Shown here: in pieces, positions 1-7,078 of the stretch
Layout of the letters: every line of letters starts with the position of its first letter
Numbering within the stretch: the first letter of the stretch is position 1
DNA from: an uncultured Christensenellaceae bacterium
GTDB taxonomy: Bacteria; Bacillota; Clostridia; Christensenellales; Pumilibacteraceae
Assembly (NCBI GenBank): GCA_910588155.1
Contig: CAJUPB010000003.1
Span: 107,083 to 171,082 of the forward strand
Reading direction: 5' to 3'
Length of the DNA stretch: 64,000 nt
Translations under genes and position numbers: made by a program
The notes under the pieces: model-generated
What the model saw: the letters and a program-made list of their open reading frames with translations, nothing else
The model's database searches: none
Told to the model about the DNA's origin: nothing

Positions 1-68
1 GACGTACGTGACCGAAGCAAAAACGCAAGTGCAACGCAGAAATGCGAAGTTTATAACCCTTTCGGGGT
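1..68. other. Left edge, no gene seen
   Basis: No coding signal can be supported in this short stretch. A small hairpin (AACCC/GGGTT, about 54-68) lies just downstream of the guaA stop on the minus strand. It has no good T-run, so it is at best a weak terminator. Confidence 0.4.
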
Positions 69-1598
69 TTATTCCCATTCGATGGTTGCGGGAGGCTTGC
101 TGGTTATATCATACACTATGCGGTTGATATGCCCGACTTCGTTTACAATTCGGTTGGATACCGTTTCGAGTACGTCATAAGGAATGCGCGCCCAATCGGC
201 AGTCATACCGTCCACGCTGGTCACGCCGCGCAATGCCAGCGTATAGAAATACGTTCTTTCGTCGCCCATAACGCCAACGCTTTTCGAACCCGTGAGAGCG
301 GCGAAGTATTGCCATATTTCTCTGTCGAGTTTGGCTTTTGCTATTTCCTCTCTGAAAATGGCGTCCGCGTCTTTCAATATTTCGAGTTTATCCCTTGTTA
401 TCTCGCCGATTATTCTGATTGCAAGCCCGGGGCCGGGGAACGGCTGCCGCATAACAATAGATTCGGGTAAACCTATCTCAAAACCGCAGGCGCGCACTTC
501 GTCTTTGAACAATTCGCGCAACGGCTCGACAATCTCTTCGAAGTCGATGACGTCGGGAAGCGCGCCGACGTTGTGGTGGCTCTTTATGACAGCCGACTGT
601 CCGAGTCCGCTCTCTATGACGTCGGGATATATCGTTCCCTGCACGAGATAGTCCACCGCTCCGATTTTTTTCGCCTCGCGCTCGAACACGCGGATGAACT
701 CTCTGCCTATTATCTTGCGCTTCTTTTCGGGGTCGGTGACGCCCTTTAATTTTTTCAAAAATATTTCCGACGCATCCACGGTTATCAGGTTCATTCCCTG
801 TTCGTCCTTGAATACGCGCTTGACCTCTTCCGCCTCGTCTTTACGCAACAGTCCGTGGTCCACGAACACGCAGATAAGATTTTTGCAAGCCCTGTGCACG
901 AGAGTTGCCGCAACGGCGCTGTCTACGCCGCCCGACAGCGCGCAAAGCACTTTCTTGTCGCCTATTTTTTCTTTCAATGCGGCAATGGTTTTTTCGGCAA
1001 AGTTTTTCATCGTCCAATCGCCGCTTGCTCCGCAAACTTCGAACAGGAAATTTTTAAGCACCTGCGTACCGAACTCGGTGTGCATAACTTCGGGGTGGAA
1101 CTGCACCGCATAATACTTCTTCTGCGTATTCTCGTATGCCGCGGTGGGACAGGTGTCCGTGCCTGCCGTCACAACGCAATCTTCGGGGACTTTATCCACG
1201 AAATAGCTGTGACTCATCCAGCAAGTCGACTCTTTCGGGACTCCCTTAAAGAGAGCTCCGCCCTTGCCGACCACGAGTTTGCGTTTCCCGTATTCTCTCG
1301 CGCCGCCCGTAACGCTGCCGCCGTGCATATATGCGAGAAGCTGACAGCCGTAGCAGATTCCGAGAACGGGAACGCCTATTTGCAATACTTTTTCGTCCAG
1401 ACGAGGCGCGCCCTGTTCGGTTACGGAATTGGGTCCGCCCGTAAGCACTATGCCGACAAGGTTTTTTTCTTTCAGCTTTTCGACGGGAGTATTGTACGGC
1501 AACAGCTCGCAATATACTCCGCATTCGCGAACTCTGCGGGCAATGAGCTGATTGTACTGTCCTCCGAAATCAAGCACGACTACGGTCTGGTTATTCAT
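69..1598 (-). CDS. guaA: GMP synthase (glutamine-hydrolysing)
   Basis: Converts XMP to GMP using glutamine and ATP, the last step of guanine nucleotide synthesis in the cytoplasm. The 509-residue protein has the usual full-length order. An N-terminal class I glutamine amidotransferase carries Cys82 in GICYG and His168/Glu170 in HPE. An ATP-pyrophosphatase domain has SGGVDS at about 222-227, and a C-terminal dimerisation domain ends in PPATIEWE. The ATG at 1598 has an AAGGAG ribosome site 7 nt upstream. The gene is alone and diverges from leuA. It has its own promoter and no room for a purine riboswitch, because the transcript leader is only about 35 nt. Confidence 0.98.
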   Translation of the reverse strand: MNNQTVVVLDFGGQYNQLIARRVRECGVYCELLPYNTPVEKLKEKNLVGIVLTGGPNSVTEQGAPRLDEKVLQIGVPVLGICYGCQLLAYMHGGSVTGGAREYGKRKLVVGKGGALFKGVPKESTCWMSHSYFVDKVPEDCVVTAGTDTCPTAAYENTQKKYYAVQFHPEVMHTEFGTQVLKNFLFEVCGASGDWTMKNFAEKTIAALKEKIGDKKVLCALSGGVDSAVAATLVHRACKNLICVFVDHGLLRKDEAEEVKRVFKDEQGMNLITVDASEIFLKKLKGVTDPEKKRKIIGREFIRVFEREAKKIGAVDYLVQGTIYPDVIESGLGQSAVIKSHHNVGALPDVIDFEEIVEPLRELFKDEVRACGFEIGLPESIVMRQPFPGPGLAIRIIGEITRDKLEILKDADAIFREEIAKAKLDREIWQYFAALTGSKSVGVMGDERTYFYTLALRGVTSVDGMTADWARIPYDVLETVSNRIVNEVGHINRIVYDITSKPPATIEWE

Positions 1599-1639
1599 AA
1601 GTTTATCTCCTTGCAGAAAGTATGTAAAAGAATATCATA

Positions 1640-1668
1640 AGTATATCACATAATTATTTTATACGCAA
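1640..1668 (-). promoter_or_regulatory. guaA promoter
   Basis: On the minus strand, TTGCGT (-35, 1668-1663) and TATACT (-10, 1645-1640) are separated by 17 nt, with a TGA extended -10 directly upstream. The guaA start lies about 40 nt downstream. Confidence 0.75.
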
Positions 1669-1707
1669 TTAAATGCACGAGGTTTTGTTTTAAGAAAAGC
1701 GTTTTAC

Positions 1708-1737
1708 TTGACACCGACGACCCTAAAATGATACAAT
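1708..1737 (+). promoter_or_regulatory. leuA promoter
   Basis: TTGACA at 1708-1713 and TACAAT at 1732-1737 have an 18-nt spacer, and TGA precedes the -10. The ATG at 1736 falls inside this -10 box, which rules it out as the start of the leucine gene. Confidence 0.85.
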
Positions 1738-1765
1738 GGACGAAATACTTTACGGAGATATCAGA

Positions 1766-3433
1766 GTGAAGAATACAGAAAAATATACGACGCTGTTTCA
1801 TATGCCGCCGGAAGATTGTTTCGACTGGGTCAAAAAGACGAAAATCGAGAGCGCGCCCGTTTGGTGCTCCGTCGATTTGCGCGACGGCAATCAAGCCCTC
1901 GTGAACCCGATGACAACCGACGAGAAATTGGAGTTCTTCGCCTATCTCGTCAAGCTCGGATTCAAGGAAATAGAAATCGGCTTTCCCGCCGCGAGCGATA
2001 CGGAATTCGAATTCACGCGCAGGCTGATAGAAAACGGGCTAATCCCCGACGATGTGACGGTTCAGGTTTTGACGCAAAGCCGCGAACACATAATCAAAAA
2101 AACTTTCGAGGCAATCAAGGGCGTTAAAAACGCAATCGTTCATCTCTACAACTCGACGTCGGTCGCACAGCGCGAACAGGTTTTCGACAAGTCCAAGGCA
2201 GATATTTTGAAAATAGCCGTGGACGGAGCGGTTATGCTCGACAGCCTCACAAAGCAATACGGCGGCGATTACCGTTTCGAATATTCTCCCGAAAGTTTTA
2301 CCGGAACGGAACCCGAATACGCACTCGACGTTTGCAACGCCGTACTCGACGTTTGGAAACCGAAAAAATCGCGCAAGGCTATTATCAATCTGCCCGTCAC
2401 GGTATCGCACAGTATGCCGCACGTATACGCCTGCCAAATCGAATATATGAACAAACATATGTCTTACCGCGACGCCGTCGTGCTTTCCTCGCACCCTCAC
2501 AACGACAGAGGCTGCGGAGTCGCCGATGCGGAAGCGGCACTGCTTGCCGGTGCGGACAGAATCGAGGGCACTTTGTTCGGCAACGGCGAGCGTACGGGAA
2601 ACGTGGACATAGTCACGCTGGCGCTTAATATGTACAGTCAGGGCGTCGACCCGAAACTCGACTTTTCGAATATAGGCGAAACGATAGAGGTCTATGAAAA
2701 GCTCACGGCTATGAACGTGCCTCCGCGTCAGCCCTACGGCGGCAAACTTGTTTTCACCGCTTTTTCCGGTTCGCATCAGGACGCAATCGCCAAGGGATTC
2801 AAACACCGCGAAACAAACAATCCGAAATATTGGGACGTGCCTTACCTGCCCATAGACCCGAAAGACATCGGCAGAGATTACGAGGGCGACGTCATCAGAA
2901 TAAATTCGCAGTCGGGAAAAGGCGGCGTCGGATATCTCTTGGAACGCAAGTACGGTTTCTGCATACCGAAAACTATGCGCGAGGACTGCGGCTATACCGT
3001 CAAAGGCGCTTCCGACAAATTAAAGCGCGAACTTCAACCGCAGGAAGTGCTGGACGTTTTCGTCAAATCTTACGTCAATATTTGTTCGCCGTTGGAAATG
3101 AAAACCTACACTTTCGACAAGCGCGACGACAAAACCGTCATAAAGCTGACGCTGTTGCACGACGGCAAAGAACTCTTTGTCACGGGCGAAGGCAACGGAC
3201 AGCTCAACGCCGCGGCGAATGCGATTAAGACGCACTTCAAAACCTCGTTTACGACCGTGCTTTACACAGAGCACGCGTTGGACAGCGGTTCGGGCTCGAG
3301 AGCGGCGGCATACGTCGGCATAACCGACGGACTCGGCGGCAAAACCTTCTTTGCCTGCGGCGTGGACACAGACATTATGAAAGCGTCCATAAAAGCCTTG
3401 CTCGGCGCATACAATAAATTCGCCGCGAACTGA
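1766..3433 (+). CDS. leuA: 2-isopropylmalate synthase, type 2 LeuA
   Basis: Condenses acetyl-CoA with 2-oxoisovalerate, the first committed step of leucine synthesis. The DRE-TIM barrel starts with the SVDLRDGNQAL active-site strand and carries the HPHNDRGCG metal-binding motif. The long C-terminal portion (about 440-555) matches the leucine-sensing regulatory domain of the roughly 550-residue type 2 enzymes. I choose the GTG at 1766 (555 residues). GGAG at 1754-1757 sits 8 nt upstream, whereas the in-frame ATG at 1736 lies in the promoter -10 box. The gene stands alone, with no other leu genes in the window. No T-box or leucine leader fits in the roughly 20-nt untranslated leader. Confidence 0.95.
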   Translation: MKNTEKYTTLFHMPPEDCFDWVKKTKIESAPVWCSVDLRDGNQALVNPMTTDEKLEFFAYLVKLGFKEIEIGFPAASDTEFEFTRRLIENGLIPDDVTVQVLTQSREHIIKKTFEAIKGVKNAIVHLYNSTSVAQREQVFDKSKADILKIAVDGAVMLDSLTKQYGGDYRFEYSPESFTGTEPEYALDVCNAVLDVWKPKKSRKAIINLPVTVSHSMPHVYACQIEYMNKHMSYRDAVVLSSHPHNDRGCGVADAEAALLAGADRIEGTLFGNGERTGNVDIVTLALNMYSQGVDPKLDFSNIGETIEVYEKLTAMNVPPRQPYGGKLVFTAFSGSHQDAIAKGFKHRETNNPKYWDVPYLPIDPKDIGRDYEGDVIRINSQSGKGGVGYLLERKYGFCIPKTMREDCGYTVKGASDKLKRELQPQEVLDVFVKSYVNICSPLEMKTYTFDKRDDKTVIKLTLLHDGKELFVTGEGNGQLNAAANAIKTHFKTSFTTVLYTEHALDSGSGSRAAAYVGITDGLGGKTFFACGVDTDIMKASIKALLGAYNKFAAN

Positions 3434-3450
3434 ATACTTCGTTACATAAA

Positions 3451-3477
3451 AAGGAGCGTATCGAACGCTCCTTTTTT
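3451..3477. terminator. Bidirectional terminator between leuA and the DUF1893 gene
   Basis: AAGGAGCGT (3451-3459) pairs with ACGCTCCTT (3465-3473) around a 5-nt loop. A-runs on the left and T-runs on the right allow it to serve both convergent genes. Confidence 0.9.
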
Positions 3478-3914
3478 CATACCGACAACCACTTTGCACT
3501 TTCGCCGTCATACGCCTCTTTCAAAACGGCATACGCTTCTTTCGGCGACGATATATTCCGCACGGCGACGTTCATAGGACACATACCCGTACCCTTGCGG
3601 TTTATTATGTTTTCCGTGCGCCGTTCGAAAACCAACTCTATCCCCCGCTCTTCGAAAACCTTTGCCGCTCCGTCCTCCGCGACGCGGGCGTAAACAGCGC
3701 GAACCCCGATAAGACAATACAGCAGCGCCGCCGCCCTGCCCACGACGGTATCCGCGGCGCAAGCACCTTTCCAATTTTCCTTTCCGTCAAGCACCGAAAG
3801 AAGCGGCGAAATTCCGCGTCCGCGGCTGACCGCGCTTTTGCCGTGCAAAGAGAGCGCACAAGTATTTTCGGGATTTTCGTCAAGCAAACGTTTTGCGGCA
3901 GTCAAATCGTCCAT
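3477..3914 (-). CDS. DUF1893 family protein
   Basis: A 145-residue protein resembling the DUF1893 family, small cytosolic proteins with a cytidine-deaminase-like fold and no settled function. Recognisable segments are the N-terminal TCALSLHGK strand, the GRGISPLLSVLDG stretch, an alanine-rich helix around residues 55-70 (VVGRAAALLY) and the C-terminal NRKGTGMCPMN segment. The start at 3914 has a GGAG site 8 nt upstream. It is monocistronic and converges on leuA. The family call rests on pattern recall. Catalytic activity cannot be inferred. Confidence 0.8.
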   Translation of the reverse strand: MDDLTAAKRLLDENPENTCALSLHGKSAVSRGRGISPLLSVLDGKENWKGACAADTVVGRAAALLYCLIGVRAVYARVAEDGAAKVFEERGIELVFERRTENIINRKGTGMCPMNVAVRNISSPKEAYAVLKEAYDGESAKWLSV

Positions 3915-3995
3915 TTTGTTCTCCGTCGAATTTGATAAAGTAACATATTACAACGATATATTCTATCATTTTACGGCGTATACGTCAAATAACGG

Positions 3996-4024
3996 TTGAC
4001 ATTTTTTTTATGCAAGTTTATACT
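3996..4024 (+). promoter_or_regulatory. Promoter of the small-protein/luxS operon
   Basis: TTGACA at 3996-4001 and TATACT at 4019-4024 with a 17-nt spacer. Transcription would start near 4031. The upstream ATG at 4010 therefore precedes the transcript, and 4061 is the usable start. Confidence 0.85.
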
Positions 4025-4060
4025 TTTAATCGTATTACATTTTTTTCGGAGGTATTAACA

Positions 4061-4375
4061 ATGAATTATCAGGCAAAACAGGACGAACTCGACGTCAAAA
4101 AGTGGTTGGAGTCCGAGCGCAAGGGCGCGGACACCTGCGGCGAATACGAGTATTGCGCTTGCTGCGACAAAAATGCGGAATATCCGTGCGCAGCGGCCGC
4201 GGAAAAGAGCGCGAAGTCCGCAACGGCAAAACCCGCAGCAAAGACTGCGACGGCAAAATCCGCCGCACCCAAAACCGCTTCTGCGAAAACCGCCGCGTCC
4301 AAGGCAAGCGCCAAGCCTGCGGCAAAGACGACTGCCGCAAAGTCCTCGAAGACGAAATCCGCAGCAAAGAAGTAA
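4061..4375 (+). CDS. Small Cys-rich protein with Ala/Lys histone H1-like tail
   Basis: A 104-residue protein of unknown role. Residues 1-45 are acidic to neutral and contain five cysteines (Cys26, 32, 34, 35 and 43), a plausible metal or redox cluster. Residues 46-104 are almost entirely Ala, Lys, Ser and Thr in PAAKT/SAKTA-like repeats, as in bacterial histone H1-like nucleic-acid-binding tails. GGAGG at 4048-4052 sits 8 nt before the ATG. Its stop codon overlaps the luxS start (TAATG), so translation of the two is likely coupled. The tail is low complexity and would attract spurious matches; DNA binding is inference from composition only. Confidence 0.8.
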   Translation: MNYQAKQDELDVKKWLESERKGADTCGEYEYCACCDKNAEYPCAAAAEKSAKSATAKPAAKTATAKSAAPKTASAKTAASKASAKPAAKTTAAKSSKTKSAAKK

Positions 4376-4800
4376 TGGACAATATCAAATCTTTCGAGCT
4401 GGACCACGACAAAATCGTTCCCGGCTTCTACTGTCTGGGCGAGAAAAACAACGTGTACACCTACGATATGCGGTTTAAAAAGCCGAACGGCGGCGACTAC
4501 ATATCATACGCCGCTTTGCACTCCATAGAACATTTGTTCGCGGTCGTAATCCGTAACAGCGAAATCAAGGACAGCGTGGTATATTTCGGACCTATGGGCT
4601 GTCGCACGGGCTGTTATCTCCTGCTTTTCGGAATAGAGGAAAAAGAGGCGAAAAAAGCGGTCTGCGACTGTCTGAAAAAATGCCTCGAAGCTGCCGAAGT
4701 TTACGGCGCGACGAGAAAAGAGTGCGGCAACTATCTCGAACACGACCTTGACGGCGCGAAGAAAGAAATTGCGGCTTATCTCGAAATACTGGAAAAGTAA
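4375..4800 (+). CDS. luxS: S-ribosylhomocysteine lyase
   Basis: Cleaves S-ribosylhomocysteine to homocysteine and DPD, recycling the activated methyl cycle and yielding the autoinducer-2 precursor. At 141 residues it is a little shorter than typical family members. Metal ligands are His49 and His53 in HSIEH and Cys117 in ECGNYLEHDL. Cys76 in MGCRTG is the catalytic cysteine. The ATG at 4375 overlaps the preceding stop by one base, and the upstream gene supplies the ribosomes. No Pfs/MTAN or SAM-cycle gene is adjacent. Confidence 0.97.
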   Translation: MDNIKSFELDHDKIVPGFYCLGEKNNVYTYDMRFKKPNGGDYISYAALHSIEHLFAVVIRNSEIKDSVVYFGPMGCRTGCYLLLFGIEEKEAKKAVCDCLKKCLEAAEVYGATRKECGNYLEHDLDGAKKEIAAYLEILEK

Positions 4801-4806
4801 CCGTTT

Positions 4807-4834
4807 TAAAAGAGCGCTTTTAAGGCGCTTTTTT
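4807..4834 (+). terminator. luxS terminator
   Basis: A hairpin built on AGAGCGC/GCGCTTT with a 7-nt loop is followed by a T-run. It ends near the convergent XRE gene. Confidence 0.75.
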
Positions 4835-4837
4835 CAT

Positions 4838-5047
4838 TTAATAATCGTCGGAAATTCCGAGAAGATAATCGCTCGTAACGTCGAAAATACGCGCAATTTT
4901 TATGAGAGTATTAAGACTCGGCTCTCCCGTCCCGTACTCGTATCTTATATAGGACTGCTGTCTTATATTCAAGAGATTTGCTATCTCCTGCTGTGTCATA
5001 GCGTGTTCGAGACGCAGTTCTTTTAAACGCTGGGAAAATTTGCTCAT
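4838..5047 (-). CDS. XRE-family transcriptional regulator 1
   Basis: A 69-residue protein that is almost entirely one Cro/CI-type helix-turn-helix domain (about residues 6-62). It shows MTQQEIANLLN followed by a recognition-helix region with QQSYIRYEYG, and ends in the common SDYLLGI motif. It has no sensor domain. The ATG follows a GAGGAG ribosome site. The gene diverges from the membrane-protein gene at 5145 across two near-identical palindromes, so it most likely represses itself and that gene. Confidence 0.9.
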   Translation of the reverse strand: MSKFSQRLKELRLEHAMTQQEIANLLNIRQQSYIRYEYGTGEPSLNTLIKIARIFDVTSDYLLGISDDY

Positions 5048-5065
5048 ATTTCTCCTCTATAATTG

Positions 5066-5095
5066 TTGACATTTTACAGCAGAATGTTGTAAAAT
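5066..5095 (+). promoter_or_regulatory. Promoter of the zinc-ribbon membrane-protein gene
   Basis: TTGACA at 5066-5071 and TAAAAT at 5090-5095 with an 18-nt spacer. The palindrome at 5071-5095 occupies the spacer and -10, so a bound repressor would block RNA polymerase. Confidence 0.75.
5071..5095. promoter_or_regulatory. Operator O1 of XRE module 1
   Basis: An imperfect palindrome with 11-bp arms, 10 of 11 matching, around a GAA centre. The core is TTACAGCA-N3-TGTTGTAA. It overlaps the rightward promoter. Confidence 0.75.
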
Positions 5096-5128
5096 AAATA
5101 TATTACAGCATTTTGCTGTAATATATTT
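5096..5128. promoter_or_regulatory. Operator O2 of XRE module 1
   Basis: A perfect 15-bp inverted repeat around a TTT centre, with core TTACAGCA-N3-TGCTGTAA. Its centre is 29 bp from that of O1, close to three helical turns, consistent with cooperative repressor binding. It covers the transcription start and early leader of the gene at 5145. Confidence 0.8.
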
Positions 5129-5144
5129 GTAAGGAGGAAACTAT

Positions 5145-5933
5145 ATGATACGGATATTTTTCAAAAATCTTTTCCGCAGCATACTGACTTCGATTATAGT
5201 CGCGATTGTGACGATTATAGTGACGATTATAATTACGGCGGCGGCGGAACTTATCGGAGAAATGATTGCGACGCTTCAAAACAGGCCGGACACTTTCGAG
5301 ATAACGCCGCTTGCCAACGTTATCATAGACAGCATAGTCGCGGCAGTCGCAAGCTTTTTATGGTTCAGCATCGGTATGGTGACGGGAGAATGGTTTTTCA
5401 GCGGCGTAAACGATTGCGTCAAAAGACCGCCTCACGCATTTTTCGGCGTGCTTATGCTGCTTATAATCCCCGTACTTATAGGAGGAGCAAGCGCATATAT
5501 GATGTATACGGGATACGGCAAGCTGATTTCCGCGATGGAAGCCGCGACGCAGAGAGATGAATTTTTAAACGTTTATCTTCTTCTTTTCGAACTCTTCCCT
5601 GCGGTGACCGTATCGCAGGTTATGTACTTTTTCGCAATGCTGATTCACTATAAGGGCTGTCAAATCTGTAAAAAATGCGGACGTATGTTTTGTATCAGTT
5701 ACGGTTATACCGGACACAGCACATATAAAGAAACAAAATACAAAACAAAAACGTCGAAAGAAACAGTCGGCTCCATTTCTGCGGGCGGAACGAAAATTGC
5801 GGACGTGACCGCAAATGTGACGCGCGGTCATTACGAAACGACGACTACATCGACAGACCATTACAAAGGCAGATGTATCCGCTGCGGAGACGATTCTTAC
5901 AGCAATTCGACAACAACGTATTCTATGAGTTAA
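5145..5933 (+). CDS. Four-helix membrane protein with split zinc ribbon
   Basis: An unrecognised 262-residue protein. Hydrophobic helices lie at about 10-33, 60-80, 98-120 and 142-167. The soluble C-terminus holds two CxxC pairs, Cys175/178 and Cys244/247, with extra cysteines at 172 and 183. This is a zinc-ribbon pattern interrupted by a Thr/Ser/Lys-rich insert of about 65 residues. The AAGGAGG site is 7 nt before the ATG. It diverges from XRE regulator 1 and carries that regulator's operators at its promoter. A stress or envelope role is plausible but not shown. Confidence 0.75.
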   Translation: MIRIFFKNLFRSILTSIIVAIVTIIVTIIITAAAELIGEMIATLQNRPDTFEITPLANVIIDSIVAAVASFLWFSIGMVTGEWFFSGVNDCVKRPPHAFFGVLMLLIIPVLIGGASAYMMYTGYGKLISAMEAATQRDEFLNVYLLLFELFPAVTVSQVMYFFAMLIHYKGCQICKKCGRMFCISYGYTGHSTYKETKYKTKTSKETVGSISAGGTKIADVTANVTRGHYETTTTSTDHYKGRCIRCGDDSYSNSTTTYSMS

Positions 5934-5946
5934 CATTATTTCTTGC

Positions 5947-5984
5947 AAAAAAGCGTTCGCCTTTACATTCGCGAACGCTTTTTT
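5947..5984. terminator. Bidirectional terminator
   Basis: A perfect 14-bp stem (5947-5960 with 5971-5984) with a 10-nt loop is flanked by A- and T-runs. It separates the convergent membrane-protein gene and XRE regulator 2. Confidence 0.9.
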
Positions 5985-6195
5985 AATCTTCCAGCCCCAA
6001 AAGATAATCGGCGGAAACGTCGAGGTACCTGCAAATGAGAAACAGCGTATCTATGCTCGGCTCGCTTTTCCCCGCCTTATAGTCGGAGATGCACTGCTTG
6101 GAAACGCTTGCCGCTTTGGCAAGCTCCGTCTGCTTTATATCGGAAAATTTCAGACATTCTTTAAATCGTGATTGAAATTTCGTAACTTCGTTCAT
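5983..6195 (-). CDS. XRE-family transcriptional regulator 2
   Basis: A 70-residue Cro/CI-type helix-turn-helix protein (HTH about residues 8-65) with KQTELAKAASVSKQCISDY and the terminal SADYLLGLED. I use the ATG at 6195. The longer reading from TTG at 6225 adds ten residues translated from promoter-like sequence. No ribosome site precedes the ATG. A TATAAT on the minus strand (6208-6203) lies only 7 nt away, so the message may be leaderless. It diverges from the DUF975 gene across repeated GTACGC palindromes. Confidence 0.88.
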   Translation of the reverse strand: MNEVTKFQSRFKECLKFSDIKQTELAKAASVSKQCISDYKAGKSEPSIDTLFLICRYLDVSADYLLGLED

Positions 6196-6216
6196 ATATA
6201 TAATTATATATGAAAT

Positions 6217-6282
6217 GTACGCCAACGCTTGACAAGTACGCCGACAGCGTACTATAATATTGTCGGTACGTTGTCAGCGTAC
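6217..6282. promoter_or_regulatory. Operator cluster of XRE module 2
   Basis: One clean inverted repeat, GTACGC-N5-GCGTAC at 6236-6252, and one near copy at 6266-6282 (GTACGT-N5-GCGTAC) flank the rightward -10. A third GTACGC half-site is at 6217-6222. The sequence differs from the module 1 operators, matching the different regulator. Confidence 0.75.
6229..6258 (+). promoter_or_regulatory. Promoter of the DUF975 gene
   Basis: TTGACA at 6229-6234 and TATAAT at 6253-6258 with an 18-nt spacer. The palindrome at 6236-6252 lies exactly between the boxes. Confidence 0.85.
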
Positions 6283-6310
6283 AAAAAAATATAAAAGGAA
6301 GGAAACAACT

Positions 6311-6955
6311 ATGTTAAAGGCAAAGGATTTCAGAATGCAAGCCTGGAATGCCAAAACCGGAAAATGGGGTACGCTTGCACTTACCGCATTCGTAATGTCG
6401 ATTATTTCCGGTTTATGCGCGGGACTCACGGCAATAGGTATCGGTGCTATCGTATCGCTTATCATTACCGGTCCCCTCACTCTCGGACTTGTGGCACAAT
6501 CGGTCAAGGTCATCAAAGGCGAGGACGTTGCCGTCGGCGATTTATTCTCCGGATTCGGAAGATTCCTCGAAGCGTTTCTCGCTCATCTCCTCGTAACGAT
6601 TTTCACGGCTTTGTGGTCGCTTCTGTTCGTCATTCCCGGCATCATCAAGTCTTACTCTTACAGTATGACTTTCTACGTCCTCAACGACAATCCCGGTATG
6701 GCGGCAAACGACGCACGCAAAAAATCGATGGAAATTATGCGCGGCAACAAATGGCGTCTGTTCTGTCTCGATTTCAGCTTTATCGGCTGGTATTTATTGA
6801 GTATCCTCACGTTCGGAATTCTTATGTTCTGGATAACGCCCTATCACAATGCGGCTCGCGCGGCTTTCTACAAGAGCATTACCGCAAGCGAAACTCCCGC
6901 CGAAGCTCCTTCGGAAAACGAAGTCGGCGAAGTCAGCGAATCGGCTGCCGAATAA
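6311..6955 (+). CDS. DUF975 family integral membrane protein
   Basis: A 214-residue polytopic protein recognisable as DUF975. It has the N-terminal LKAKDFRMQAW segment, hydrophobic helices at about 20-65, 100-120 and 150-185, and the family signature around ARKKSMEIMRGNKWRLF followed by a YHNAARAAFY-like segment. The acidic tail is rich in Glu. The ATG at 6311 is preceded by AAGGAAGG; the earlier in-frame start at 6260 lies before the expected transcript start. It is controlled by the divergent XRE regulator 2. Its molecular role is unknown. Confidence 0.9.
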   Translation: MLKAKDFRMQAWNAKTGKWGTLALTAFVMSIISGLCAGLTAIGIGAIVSLIITGPLTLGLVAQSVKVIKGEDVAVGDLFSGFGRFLEAFLAHLLVTIFTALWSLLFVIPGIIKSYSYSMTFYVLNDNPGMAANDARKKSMEIMRGNKWRLFCLDFSFIGWYLLSILTFGILMFWITPYHNAARAAFYKSITASETPAEAPSENEVGEVSESAAE

Positions 6956-6975
6956 TTATTTAAATACAATAAAAC

Positions 6976-7006
6976 AAAGTCGGGTCTTCAAAGGCTCGAC
7001 TTTTTA
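6976..7006 (+). terminator. Terminator after the DUF975 gene
   Basis: AAAGTCG (6976-6982) pairs with CGACTTT (6997-7003), followed by Ts. Confidence 0.8.
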
Positions 7007-7078
7007 TTTTCCGTATCTTTGTATAAATTTTTTTCAAACGGCAACAATCGGTATAAAAAATTCAACGGAGATTTTTTA

